Below, in pieces: positions 54,583 to 64,000 of a stretch of DNA of 64,000 nucleotides. The stretch is from Agriotes lineatus. Its lineage: Eukaryota; Arthropoda; Insecta; Coleoptera; Elateridae. The position numbers and the translations under genes were made by a program. The stretch is taken from NCBI GenBank assembly GCA_940337035.1, contig CALNHX010003286.1, forward strand, positions 1 through 64,000, written 5' to 3'. The notes below the pieces were generated by a model that worked only from the letters and a program-made list of their open reading frames with translations, was not told the DNA's origin and searched no databases. The number at the start of each line of letters is the position of its first letter. The stretch's first letter is position 1.

Positions 54583-54840
54583 ATATGTACACATTTTAAC
54601 TAGTCTTAAAGCGGATAAAGGATCTATGTGCGCAGCTATCAACATAGACCCTTTAACCACTAACTGCTTGCGAACCTCAACTGTACATATATCCTTTATC
54701 AACTTCTAAATCAGATATTTATCACCAAAATAATATTTAATGTAGCTAGAAGGAATTTTGTGTACTTAAATCCTTCATCCATGTAAAAAACTCAATTTTT
54801 ACAAAAATGTTACATAGACCCTTCATCCACTTGTGTCTTC
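54583..54840. repeat. Subterminal motif array of the transposon
   Basis: Six copies in both orientations of a motif close to ACATAKAYCCTTTATCMAC: about 54583, 54612, 54643, 54685, 54765 and in the TIR at 54812. Two more lie at the other end, in the TIR at 51521 and at 51717-51735. Such subterminal repeats are commonly transposase-binding sites in DNA transposons. Confidence 0.75.
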
Positions 54841-55059
54841 AACTATTAATAGTTAAATGGTTACAAAACTGATTCTTTAATAATTGTGTACAAGGTTGAT
54901 AGAAAGAAGATGCTTTTGTGAGGAGTACCATGAAGTAAGCATCAACATGGTACAGAATGAAGCTAAAATATTTGTAATATCCCTGGCGAACTGAATATTA
55001 TCGACTTTTTTTTAACCTCTGAATGCTATGCAGAAAGCATGAGTGATTAGGACGAAAAT

Positions 55060-55215
55060 AGTACTTTATGTAACTAGTCCTCAAAGCAAGACTTTAGGGG
55101 ACGAGTCGTAATGTTTCCGGACAAGGCGGAGCGAAGCGCAGCCGAGTCCGTAATATGAAGATGAGTCCTCTAAAGCCATTTGAGGACGTGTTGCATACAA
55201 CGTTTTTTTGTATTA
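55060..55215. repeat. Palindromic unit (GGAGCGAAGCGC turn)
   Basis: Stem TTAGGGGACGAGTC / GATGAGTCCTCTAAAG, inner GACAAGGCGGAGCGAAGCGC with AGCCGAGTCCG as partner, left end AAAATAGTACTTTATG, right end GACGTGTTGCATACAACG and a T run. Member of the palindromic family. Confidence 0.75.
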
Positions 55216-55289
55216 GCTCTCCAAACATTATAATATGAAGTTTCAATTACCATTAACGCGGCATTATATTAGAAGGCCGCGCGAAAATG

Positions 55290-55495
55290 TATTTTTCGCT
55301 CCCCAAACTGGTTACTTTGAAACTGTCTAGGATCCTCAAAATGGCCATTTAGAGGCCTTTTTAAAGTCGTCATGGCAACTCATGTTTGAGTCCGCTAAAA
55401 TGTTGCCATGACGACTTTAAGTACAAGGCCTCTAAATTGCCATTTTGAGGATCCTAGACAGTTTCCAAAGTAACCAGTTTGGGGAGCGAATACAA
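55290..55495. mobile_element. 206-bp near-perfect hairpin element
   Basis: TTCGCTCCCCAAACTGGTTACTTTGAAACTG... pairs with its inverse ending AACCAGTTTGGGGAGCGAA over about 95 bp, including CTAGGATCCTCAAAATGGCC and AAAGTCGTCATGGCAAC, with a short loop. Non-coding. Confidence 0.8.
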
Positions 55496-56814
55496 AAAAA
55501 TTATTTGTGAATCTAATTGAAGCGCAACTCTCATAGCGAATATCCCACATTCGGTAAGAATGTTGCCTTACGTGTTATTTACTCGCGAAAGAAGGATTTT
55601 GTAACATTCTAGTAGCTCAAATAAGTGCTAAAGTGTTACAATATTGTACAAACTACCGCTGAAGCTGTACTATAGTACGTATGAATCTATGTTAAAAGTT
55701 CACAATGGTTACAAGTCATAATAAAGTTTGACCATAGGTTGCTAACTCTTCGTTAGGATGTTCTTAAAGAGTTTTGAGGGCGCCTTGCGATAAGAACAAA
55801 ATGCTTAAAAATTAGTTTGTCTAATGTAACTCAAAAATTAAAAGCGCTACAGGAAAACTCTGAGTAAAAAATGTTTCGTATAATATTGTCTATAACTTTG
55901 TTCCTTATAATTTTCTTAATAAATCTATTGATTCAAAAGGAAATTGCATCACAGTGTCAAAGTAAATCCATCCATCAATGAATTTATTTGCGCTTTCTTC
56001 TTATTATTTTGTATTCAAATTGATTCTGAAGGTAGCACAAAAAAACATAAGAATTATAGATTATTGCATTCCACAATGTTCTTGAAATGGATTACAAGTG
56101 CTGTATAATTTATCAAAAGGGCGCTACTGAGAATCTCCGATGTGAGGTCTCTAGTGGCAACGAATTTGCCATTGCTCTAATCTATAATAGTTTCTCTGAG
56201 AATTGGGAACCATTCCGTAATACTAGTATATTGACCATAGTTCATGTATGATTGCCATTATCAGAAACAACTGTTGATAACTTAATAGCCAACAAAGCTA
56301 AATGACAGAAGAACTGTAGGCGTGGGATTCGTCCGGATACCCTTGAACGCCAGCTGAAGAATCCGCAGAAGGGAAAGGCTGAGTCTCCTAGTCCGTGTTG
56401 CAAAATGGCTGTTTTCAGTTTGATTCGCCGGTGTGTTATTTAGTTGAGCCGTCCTACTCATTTTGCATGTGGAACCTTAAGGGGGAAGTACCTTCTCCAA
56501 CGCTAAGGTCCTTCCTCACAATACCAAGAATTTCTTCTAGTCTCTTACTTTGTTCAATAACATCATCTGGCAAATGATCATCTTTTGTCATCCGAGATTT
56601 TTAAAAACGGAGATTAAAACTAAAAAATCAGTATGTGTGATACCTCAATTTATTGGCTACGATATCACCCGAAGCAAGCTGCAACAACACGTTATCATCT
56701 ATCAATAGCAGTGCTTTCTCCCTAAGCTGTTCAGTAAAATCCAATTTTTTAAATGAGTGCAGAACATATCTACTTTTTTTCCTGGTTTCACTAAAAAAAG
56801 ACAGATGTTTGTAT
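55496..56814. other. Stretch without a supported gene
   Basis: AT-rich, with short open frames only (for example 56395-56577). CGTCCGGATACCCTTGAACG near 56330 begins a slightly GC-richer patch of unknown nature. Confidence 0.4.
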
Positions 56815-58760
56815 TTTTAAGAGATTTCGGGATGTGGGAATTTTGCGGCTCAGGTGGATTTAGGGTTCGCAATATGGGAAAAATGTTATAATTACCAGAA
56901 AAATTTTAAAAATAATATTTGTGTAAAATGCGTTGTTTGGAGACTTTCTAATGGTCGATTTAATTTTTTAAGAGAATTTGGAATGTAGGACTTTTGCGGC
57001 CCAGGTGGATTTAGGGGTTGCAGTTTGGGGAAACAATAATAATTATAATGTTTTCTCTATTTTGCAACCCCGAAATCCACCTGGGCCGCAAAATTTCCAC
57101 ATCCCGAATTCTCTTAAAAAATACAATCGACCAGTAGAAAGTCTCCAAACAGCGAATTTCATACAAACATTAATGTTAAGGTTTCTCTGATAATTATAAC
57201 GGTTTCCCTATTTTGTAATAACCAAATCCACCTGGGCTGCAAAATTTCCACATACCGAGTAGTTTTAGAAAATACAATCGATCCGTATAAAGTCACCAAA
57301 CAGCGAATTTCCCGCAAATATTTATTTTAAGGTTTTTCTGATTGTTATAACGTTTTCTCCATTTTGCAACCCCCAAATCCACGTGGGTCACATAATTTCC
57401 AAATCCCGAATTCTCTTAAAATATACAATTGACCAATAAAAAGTGTACAAACAGCGAATTTTATATAAACGTTAATTTTTAAGTTTTTCTGATAATTATA
57501 ACGGTTTTCCCCATTTTGTAACCCCCAAATCCACCTGGGCCGCAAAATTCACACACTCCCAATTCTTTTAAAAATACAATCGAGCAGTAAAAAGTCTCCA
57601 AACAGCGAATTTTACATAAACGTTAATTTGAAGGTTTTTCTGAGAATTATAACGTTTTCCCCATTTTGTAACCCCCAAATCAACCTAGGCCTCAAAATTA
57701 TCACATCGCGAATTCTCTTAAAAAATACAATCGACCAGTAGAAAGTCTCCAAACAGCGAATTTCACACAAACATTAATGTTAAGGTTTCTCTGATAATTA
57801 TAACGGTTTCCCTATTTTGTAATAACCAAATCCACCTGGGCTGCAAAATTCCCACATACCGAGTTCTCTTAGAAAATACAATCTATCCGTATAAAGTCAC
57901 CAAACAGCGAATTTCCCGCCAATATTTATTTTAAAGTTTTTCTGATTGTTATAACGGTTTTCCCCATTTTGTAACCCCCAAATCCACGTGGGTCACATAA
58001 TTTCCAAATCCCGAATTCTCTTAAAATATACAATTGACCAATAAAAAGTCTACAAACAGCGAATTTTATATAAATGTTAATTTTTAAGTTTTTCTGATAA
58101 TTATAACGGTTTTCCCCATTTTGTAACCTCCAAATCCATCTGGGCCGCATGATTTTTACATCCCTAATTCTCTTAAAATATACAATTGACCAATAAAAGT
58201 CTACAGACAGCGAATTCTATACAAACGTTAATTTTTAAGTTTTTCTGATAATTATAACGGTTTTCCCCATTTTGTAACCCCCAAATCCACCTGGGCCGCA
58301 AAATTCACACACTCCCAATTTTCTTAAAAATACAATGGAGCAGTGAAAAGTCTCCAAACAGCGAATTTTACATAAACGTTAATTTTAAGGTTTTTCTAAT
58401 AATTATAACGTTTTCCCCATTTTGTAACCCCCAAATCATTCTAGGCCTCAAAATTAACACATCCCGAATTCTCTTTAAAAATACAATCGACCAGTAGAAA
58501 GTCCCCAAATGACGAAATTCACATAAATATAAATTTTAAGGTTTTATCATATTTATAACGTTTTCCCCATTTTGCAACACTCGAATCTACCTGCGCCGCA
58601 AAATTACCACATCTCGAATTATCTTAAAAAATTAATTCTACCAGTAGAAAATCTCCAAACAGCGAATTTCACACAAATATTAATAATAAGGTTTTTCTGA
58701 TAATTATAATGTTTTGCCCATTTTGCAACCCCTAAATCCACCTGAACCGCAAAATTCTTA
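56815..58760. repeat. ~151-bp satellite array with internal inversion
   Basis: The anchor CCCATTTTGTAACCCCCAAA (with variants) recurs at 57054, 57207, 57357, 57509, 57659, 57809, 57962, 58114, 58265, 58415, 58565 and 58716, period 150-153 bp. Each monomer also has CAAACAGCGAATTT and TGATAATTATAACG. The first ~1.5 monomers (56815-57040) are inverted relative to the rest. Open frames within it repeat RWIWGLQNGENRYNYQKN and are not genes. Confidence 0.9.
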
Positions 58761-61700
58761 AAAACCCACAGATTCATCAACATACTGCCATAAACAAAAT
58801 TCGACATTTGTTTCTTTCCCCCTGTTTATGCGAACATCCAATTTGCTACAAATGCACATCAGCTTTCTACCCCTGTAACTTCGCCCCCGTGCATCGCAGA
58901 TCCCAAAAACAGTCAGTACGATGAGCCTTGGTTCATCCTCTTTCCAACTAGCCGTAAATGACATTTAGATCTTTCAGAAAGTATGCGATGTAACAGCACC
59001 GAACGCTTTTTGTCCAAAAAATCGTTTTAACCCCGTTTTTTCGCACCCTCAAATCTTAAGTTTTCTCAACCTCTCCAGAAAGCTCGACCTTGACGAGCAA
59101 CGCTCTTTAAAAACATCCTCAAAAAAAGGCCAAACTTTATCATGAGTGTTGTAACTCACACATATGGATTCACACTTACTATTAGTGCAAAAATAAGGTA
59201 TAATCTAAGTTCAATTATCTCCATGGAAACTAAGATAATCAGTATCATGCTACTGGTTGTCTGAATACATAGGGCAACATTCTATAAAATAATTATTTGA
59301 TGATAAATATTACACTAAATTTTAATGATTAAGTTTCAAACCCCATATAATTACAGAAAGAATTCAAGTATTTTAAAAACACATCGTTCACGCCTTTTTC
59401 AATTTCTCTAATTTTTAAAGTACATATGTATGGCAATTAACTACTTTATTCTTAAAATATGAATACTATAGATGCTAAAACTGTTCAATCGATTTTATAG
59501 ATTTAAAAGCCTTACTTACTATTTATTGCTGTTCTTATCATTCCATTAAATATGACCGCCAAAAAGTCGGCATCATATGGAAAAGTTTTTAAGTTTTGAT
59601 AAAAAAAAAATTGTTTACGACTTTCATTTGTGCTTGTCCAAAAATCTATTTAGCCCGTATCATATATGCCTAGTGATTTTTACTACTTAGAAAATGGCGT
59701 TTTTCGAAATTGTCAAAATCCAAAAAGTGCAACTTTTCGGAAATTAAGTAAGATTTTAATGAATTTGTTTTAGAGTGTGTTAGTTTTAGCTAACTGAACA
59801 ATCTCGAGGCCAGACAACACCTATTTTTCTTTAACTTTAACAAAAATAAAATTTTTAATTTTTTTAATATTTTTCAAAATTTCACAAGCCATGACTTAAT
59901 TTTAAAATTAAATTTTTTGAGGTGAAGACTTTAAAGATTTATAGTTGAAAAAAATATAATATATTAACTACGCCTTTAGATTTTTTATTGCTTACCGAAA
60001 AGTGATATGTTCGCATAATTTTTACGTTTTCGATGCAAGGTGCTTTTCAGGAGAAACATTTTTCAATGATAATTAATATGTATTTAAATGGCGTCTAAAA
60101 ACTCTAATATAGCCCTGTTAATGAATTACTGGTGCATAAATTCTGTAAATATTTTTTTACAGTTGTCTAAATGAGGAGATTTTTCTTTATCCAGTTTACA
60201 TATTCTAAAAAGTCGCTGTATATAAAACAAATTTAATTTTTTATTAATGGATACCCCAGTCACCATTTTCTAATAACTGTTACTTTAATAAAAAATCATG
60301 TTAAAATATTTCTGAATCTATAGTGTCCATGCATAGAATTTTGGATAGACTTAATACAGTTTAAAAATACGCAGTAGCCATTTTTAAGAATTAATCAGCT
60401 CAGACATTCCTCCCTGAGTCTCTGTATACACTATTAAAAACTAATTATACGAGTATGAACTCATATTTTGTAAATGTTTTTTTACTATCGACATCGTAAC
60501 TGAAAATGATTAACTCACTAGCACACATGTATGGTAAGCGAAAGGTGCGAAGACTATTCGTTGCTAAGCATGTACTTGTTGCTAAGCGCGTAAGTGCTAC
60601 TTACCCATTCAGGTCAATACAGTAACAATCTTCGAGATTTTTTATTAACAACTAGACGTAGAAGATTATGAATGCATAGAATACTCACACCAAAGGCTAG
60701 CTGGAGACTTTCGATCTTTCATCAATTATGCCAACGTAACACTTATTTCCACAACTTTCTTAGTCGTACACTATTTAATAAAAATGTCAAACGTTTCGTT
60801 ATACTTTACTTTAGATTTGATATTTAAGTATGTATAACACTGAAATTTGCATCTACGAACGTAAACTCAAAACGGATAGGGGAATTAAAACAAGTTTTTG
60901 TTTAAGCATACGGTAACTATGATATTTTTTTAAATCGGCATCATGCTGACAAATCATATCGAGTACAGTTATTGTAACAGCTACTTAATTATTATTTAAA
61001 TTATGTTGGTAGTAGAAACAAATTCAATGCATTACATGGTATGTAATTTTTTTATTGAGCTCCACCAATAAAATTCACTTACGATCTTAGTAGTGTAAAT
61101 AACCAATAAATTATTCTATAAAAGCGAATAATTCTACTTTGACTTTCCTGGCGTCTAGTGTGCTAGAAATACTTATGAATCAATAGTTTGAGAACTGTAG
61201 AGCACATTAGTCAGTTGTTAGCAACCAAACCTCCCAGTTTTCTAATTTACGTGCCGTATAAGTTAATCAACACATAAATAATCCCATCTTCCTCTAAGCA
61301 ATTCGATTGAAAAAACGGTGATTTGGTTTTTACTCAAGTGTACAACAGCACGGATATGTTACAAAGGATTGTAGGTAACGCTTTTAGTATAACAAAACGC
61401 TATTTCTTGTTAATTCATTTGTGACCCCCAAACCTGTAGTAGACAGGATGCGACAATCGTTTGAATATCGCCCTTGCAAGTATTGCTCAACTATTTACGT
61501 AACACGAAGAACAATAGTGCACTGATTCGACTTACAGCGTAGCGCAATATAGTGTTCTGCAGGGTCAATGGCAGATTTACCTGAACCTGATGCGTCAGCT
61601 ATAATTTCATACAGAACCCGAAGCGCTGTATGTGGGGAATTTATGCCTGAATTGTAATTTACGCACCGGAAGAGCTACAAGAAATTCAGACCACATTTAC

Positions 61701-62239
61701 ATCGCATGAATCACCTCATTTATCTCTCTCCTGGTGCAAATCTAACTTTTACGTCATTTCGGTGTAACCTGGCATAATTAAATAAATATTCTTTATTCAA
61801 ATAAAGCAGAGCACCAACTAGGTACAAATATTTAATTTTAGTTATCAGTAAGTACAGAATCTCTCCACCGTGCATCAGTAAACTAAATTAAATCTCTTTG
61901 GTGCTACCACCTAAAATGTTTTTAAAGAAATATGTTAAAAAGTAAGTAAATTATAATTACTATAGTATATGTCAAAGAACGGTTAAGCTGCAACTCGTCT
62001 TTATCCCTTTCGTAAAAACTTGCTACCTGTATTGGAAGTAGCATTATTAGATTTTCTTGGGAGGATATTTATGAAACCTTCCTTGTGACGAAAATGCACG
62101 AAAACAATTGCAATTTTCGGCTGCCAAGTAGCTGTCACATTTATTACATTCACTAAGTGTAGTGTTCGAATCAAAAGGTTTCTGCAGTTTTGGTAGCCAT
62201 TTCAACATAAGAAATTGAACTTAAATACAGAAGCAATAT
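58761..62239. other. Long AT-rich stretch, nothing recognised
   Basis: No open frame above 60 codons with a motif, no tandem repeat and no clear inverted repeat were found over about 3.5 kb. It may be intronic or old intergenic DNA. Confidence 0.5.
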
Positions 62240-62780
62240 AAGTTCTTAACAAAAATATTCATTCGGATGCACAGGGAAAACACGGCGTCATATTTCAAAC
62301 AAATTCAAGGTGACCCAATGTGCAGAAATCTTGTAAAACGAAGATCATCAAAAAGATTGAAAACTTGGTGCTTACAGACCAAAGAATAAATGTTTCAGTT
62401 ATTGCAAATGAATTCGAAGTGCTAAGCAACTGTTTTTCAAGAAAATTTGAAGATACTAAAAAGTTCAACACACTGGATTTCAAGATCGCTTACACCAGAG
62501 GCATAAAATTCACAAGAAAAATTTAACGTCTCTATCTAAAGACAAGTTTTTGATTTTTAAATTGTTAGCGCACACGAAATCAATACAATGGATTTACGAG
62601 GAAATACCTTCACCAAAAGAAGCAGAATATTTTTCATGAAAACTGATGATTACAGTGACTTAAGATGCTGTGAGAATCCCCCAATTATTATTTAAATACA
62701 TGTAGAAAAGCTCTGCGATTACAGAAGATGTATGCGGAGAAACAATGCAAATTTCGAAATTGCTATGGCAATGTGTTTGT
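62240..62780 (+). pseudogene. Mariner transposase remnant
   Basis: The plus strand reads KKIENLVLTDQRINVSVIAN EF (the second helix-turn-helix segment of mariner transposases), a degraded part, then WIYEEIPSPKEAEYFS, stop, KLMITVT, stop, DAVRIPQLLFKYM, stop, KSSAITEDVCGE, which follows the mariner order E.P.PKKA....KVM.TVFWD..GI..IDYL..G.TI.G.YY. The catalytic Asp corresponding to FWD is still D. Heavily decayed; family level only. Confidence 0.5.
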
Positions 62781-63003
62781 TATACATATAAATAAAATGT
62801 TACTTTGCTTCCAAAACTTCTTTTCATGGCTAGGTAGGTGACATAAACACCTCTCGTATTTTCTCAGTATTTCAGGATAGTAATATATCTAATAGATAGC
62901 CGAACCAATTAGTGGCAGTATCGTAGCAGTTAGATTATTTTAGACCAGGCGGAATTGTTCATTTTATACCCTATCTTTGAGAGGGAGTCACTTTACCGCC
63001 CAA

Positions 63004-63146
63004 GGGCCATAATAGTATATTATGATACGAGTTTTATGAGAAGCATTTATGCACGAGACATGAAAATTATGAAACGAAGCCGAAGGCTGAGTTTCATAAC
63101 ATGTCTCGTACATAAACACTTTTAGCACGCTCGTATTTTTTCTACG
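63004..63146. repeat. Palindromic unit (CGAAGCCGAAGGCTGAG turn)
   Basis: GGGCCATAATAGTATATTAT, ACGAG, stem GCATTTATGCACGAGACATG / ACATGTCTCGTACATAAACA, turn GAAACGAAGCCGAAGGCTGA, then GCTCGTATTTTTTCTACGGCC. Nearly complete two-fold symmetry over 143 bp. Confidence 0.85.
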
Positions 63147-63227
63147 GCCTTAAATTTACTGCTATTAAATGTCGGTTTAACAAAGGTTTGCATTTATGAC
63201 AGTTATATTTTATGTCATAGTAAAAAG

Positions 63228-63352
63228 ATGACCGTGATAGCTCAGGTGACTGTTTCTGCAGTCGGTAGCTGTCAAAGGCTGAGTTTCTTACCATGTCTCG
63301 TGCATAAACCACTTTTAGCACGAGTTGCATACAATATTTTTTCTAGTGGTCC
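63228..63352. repeat. Hybrid half-unit of the palindromic family
   Basis: The right half (AAGGCTGAGTTTCTTACCATG, TCTCGTGCATAAACCACTTT, AGCACGAGTTGCATACAATA, TTTTTTC) repeats the right half of 63004-63146. The left half is replaced by ACCGTGATAGCTCAGGTGAC, which resembles a tRNA A-box region. Confidence 0.55.
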
Positions 63353-64000
63353 TAGAAAAACTTTTAAATGCTATCAATTTTATCATAAGCAACAGGAACG
63401 AGGCAATTTTTTAAATAGTTTTTTTTTGAGAAAATTAATAAAGTTTAAATTGGTTTTTATTAGTCGTATTGTTGCAACAGTAGAAGAGCAGTGGGTACAG
63501 TAAGACATCAAATTTCCGAGTGGATTTGTAACACATAAAACAAAGAATTTATGAAAATAGCATAACATATATGAATTTCTGTAACAAATTAGACATATTA
63601 ACTTTTAAAAATTAAATAATAAAACTTAAAAGAAACGTTTTTAATTTAATGTATAATACTCGTATCTTACTTTTGCCATTCATAGTGGGTACGTACAGTA
63701 AGACGATAATTAATGAACATTAACTGTATCAAAATGGACATCAAAACATATTAAAAACTGTTGACGTTTACTCTGGCTGTATAATTTTAATGTCAGACTT
63801 TCAAACCATTTAAATATCTGGCAAGTTTGGCAGAATACGTTTTTTATAATCTTTTACTTCACTTCGGATGATGTTTTAAGACATGTTAAAATATTTTTAT
63901 GTAATAGGTACCCTTTATTTCTTTAAATTCAACAAGAAATATTCATCCTCAATAGGATCTTGTTTAAGTTTACCAAATGCAATAACATCCCCCTCTCGAG
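63353..64000. other. AT-rich end of window
   Basis: No supported feature. Confidence 0.4.

Larger units (their letters stand above)
51511..54840 (-). mobile_element. DNA transposon carrying a DUF7869-type gene
   Basis: Complete element: ends GAAGAAACAAGTGGATGAAG (left) and the inverse of GAAGACACAAGTGGATGAAG (right), pairing 31 of 33 bases. It is flanked by the 4-bp duplication AACT (51507-51510, 54841-54844). It holds one spliced minus-strand gene and a cluster of subterminal motifs matching the TIR core. A 4-bp duplication with a G-starting TIR would suit the Sola superfamily, but I assign that only tentatively. Confidence 0.8.

Noticed and set aside
56815..58760. Regularly spaced repeats resembling a CRISPR array
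   Set aside because: Whole 151-bp monomers are repeated with no unique spacers, and the setting is a eukaryotic, transposon-rich genome.
62910..62945. GTGGCAGTATCGTAGCA resembling the 5' end of U4 snRNA
   Set aside because: The similarity stops after about 17 bases; the U6-pairing stem and Sm site that should follow are absent.

Overview
The window looks like AT-rich, TE-packed DNA from an arthropod, most likely an insect. The recognisable proteins are all of types known from insect transposable elements: RTE- and CR1/Jockey-type LINEs, Tc1/mariner/IS630-like, pogo/Tigger-like, Harbinger-type, P/THAP-like, a DUF7869-type gene, and an XPG-like plus CXC gene. There is no operon structure and there are no bacterial signals. 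I cannot name the species. No complete host gene is visible; the only candidate is a pair of in-phase exons at 41.8-42.6 kb. Nearly every coding stretch is a decayed transposase or reverse transcriptase. Coordinates of decayed repeats are approximate.

Layout. 1-3.1 kb: a solo LTR with a 4-bp target duplication, then a second LTR-like, TATA-containing block with 63-65-bp tandem repeats. 4.3-9 kb: a broken multicopy arthropod TE-type gene, then an almost intact RTE-type LINE bounded by an 11-bp duplication. 10-14.5 kb: small foldbacks, then a Tc1-like transposase gene split by a 2.9-kb element with ~1-kb inverted arms, an XPG-like domain and a CXC domain (Academ-like). 14.5-19 kb: GC-richer sequence with microsatellites and an LTR-like block related in inverted orientation to the one at 2.4-3.07 kb. 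19-22 kb: a P/THAP-like remnant and a pogo-like element. 22.7-30.5 kb: a large foldback cut up by a Harbinger-like element carrying a MADF fragment, a pogo-like element with a PHD-like finger, many palindromic units and a 30-bp GC-rich minisatellite. 31.6-40 kb: a foldback, an RTE-like LINE remnant, and a three-layer nest (LINE inside the terminal repeat of a mariner-like element inside an IS630/Tc1-type transposase gene). 40-51.2 kb: foldbacks, a second IS630-like element, a composite repeat shared with 39.6 kb, and a 267-bp tandem repeat. 51.5-54.84 kb: a complete 3.33-kb DNA transposon with a spliced DUF7869-type gene, 33-bp terminal inverted repeats, a 4-bp target duplication and subterminal repeats. 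56.8-58.8 kb: a ~151-bp satellite with higher-order structure and an internal inversion. 59-64 kb: mostly featureless AT-rich DNA with a mariner remnant and two palindromic units.

The two most interesting things are (i) the DUF7869-type transposon, whose ends, duplication, intron and subterminal motif array are all readable, and (ii) a dispersed family of short, nearly fully palindromic elements. These differ in stem sequence but share AATAGTATATTA-like ends and a GC-rich turn such as GAGCGAAGCGAG. Repeated insertion of elements into one another gives internal evidence for most boundaries.
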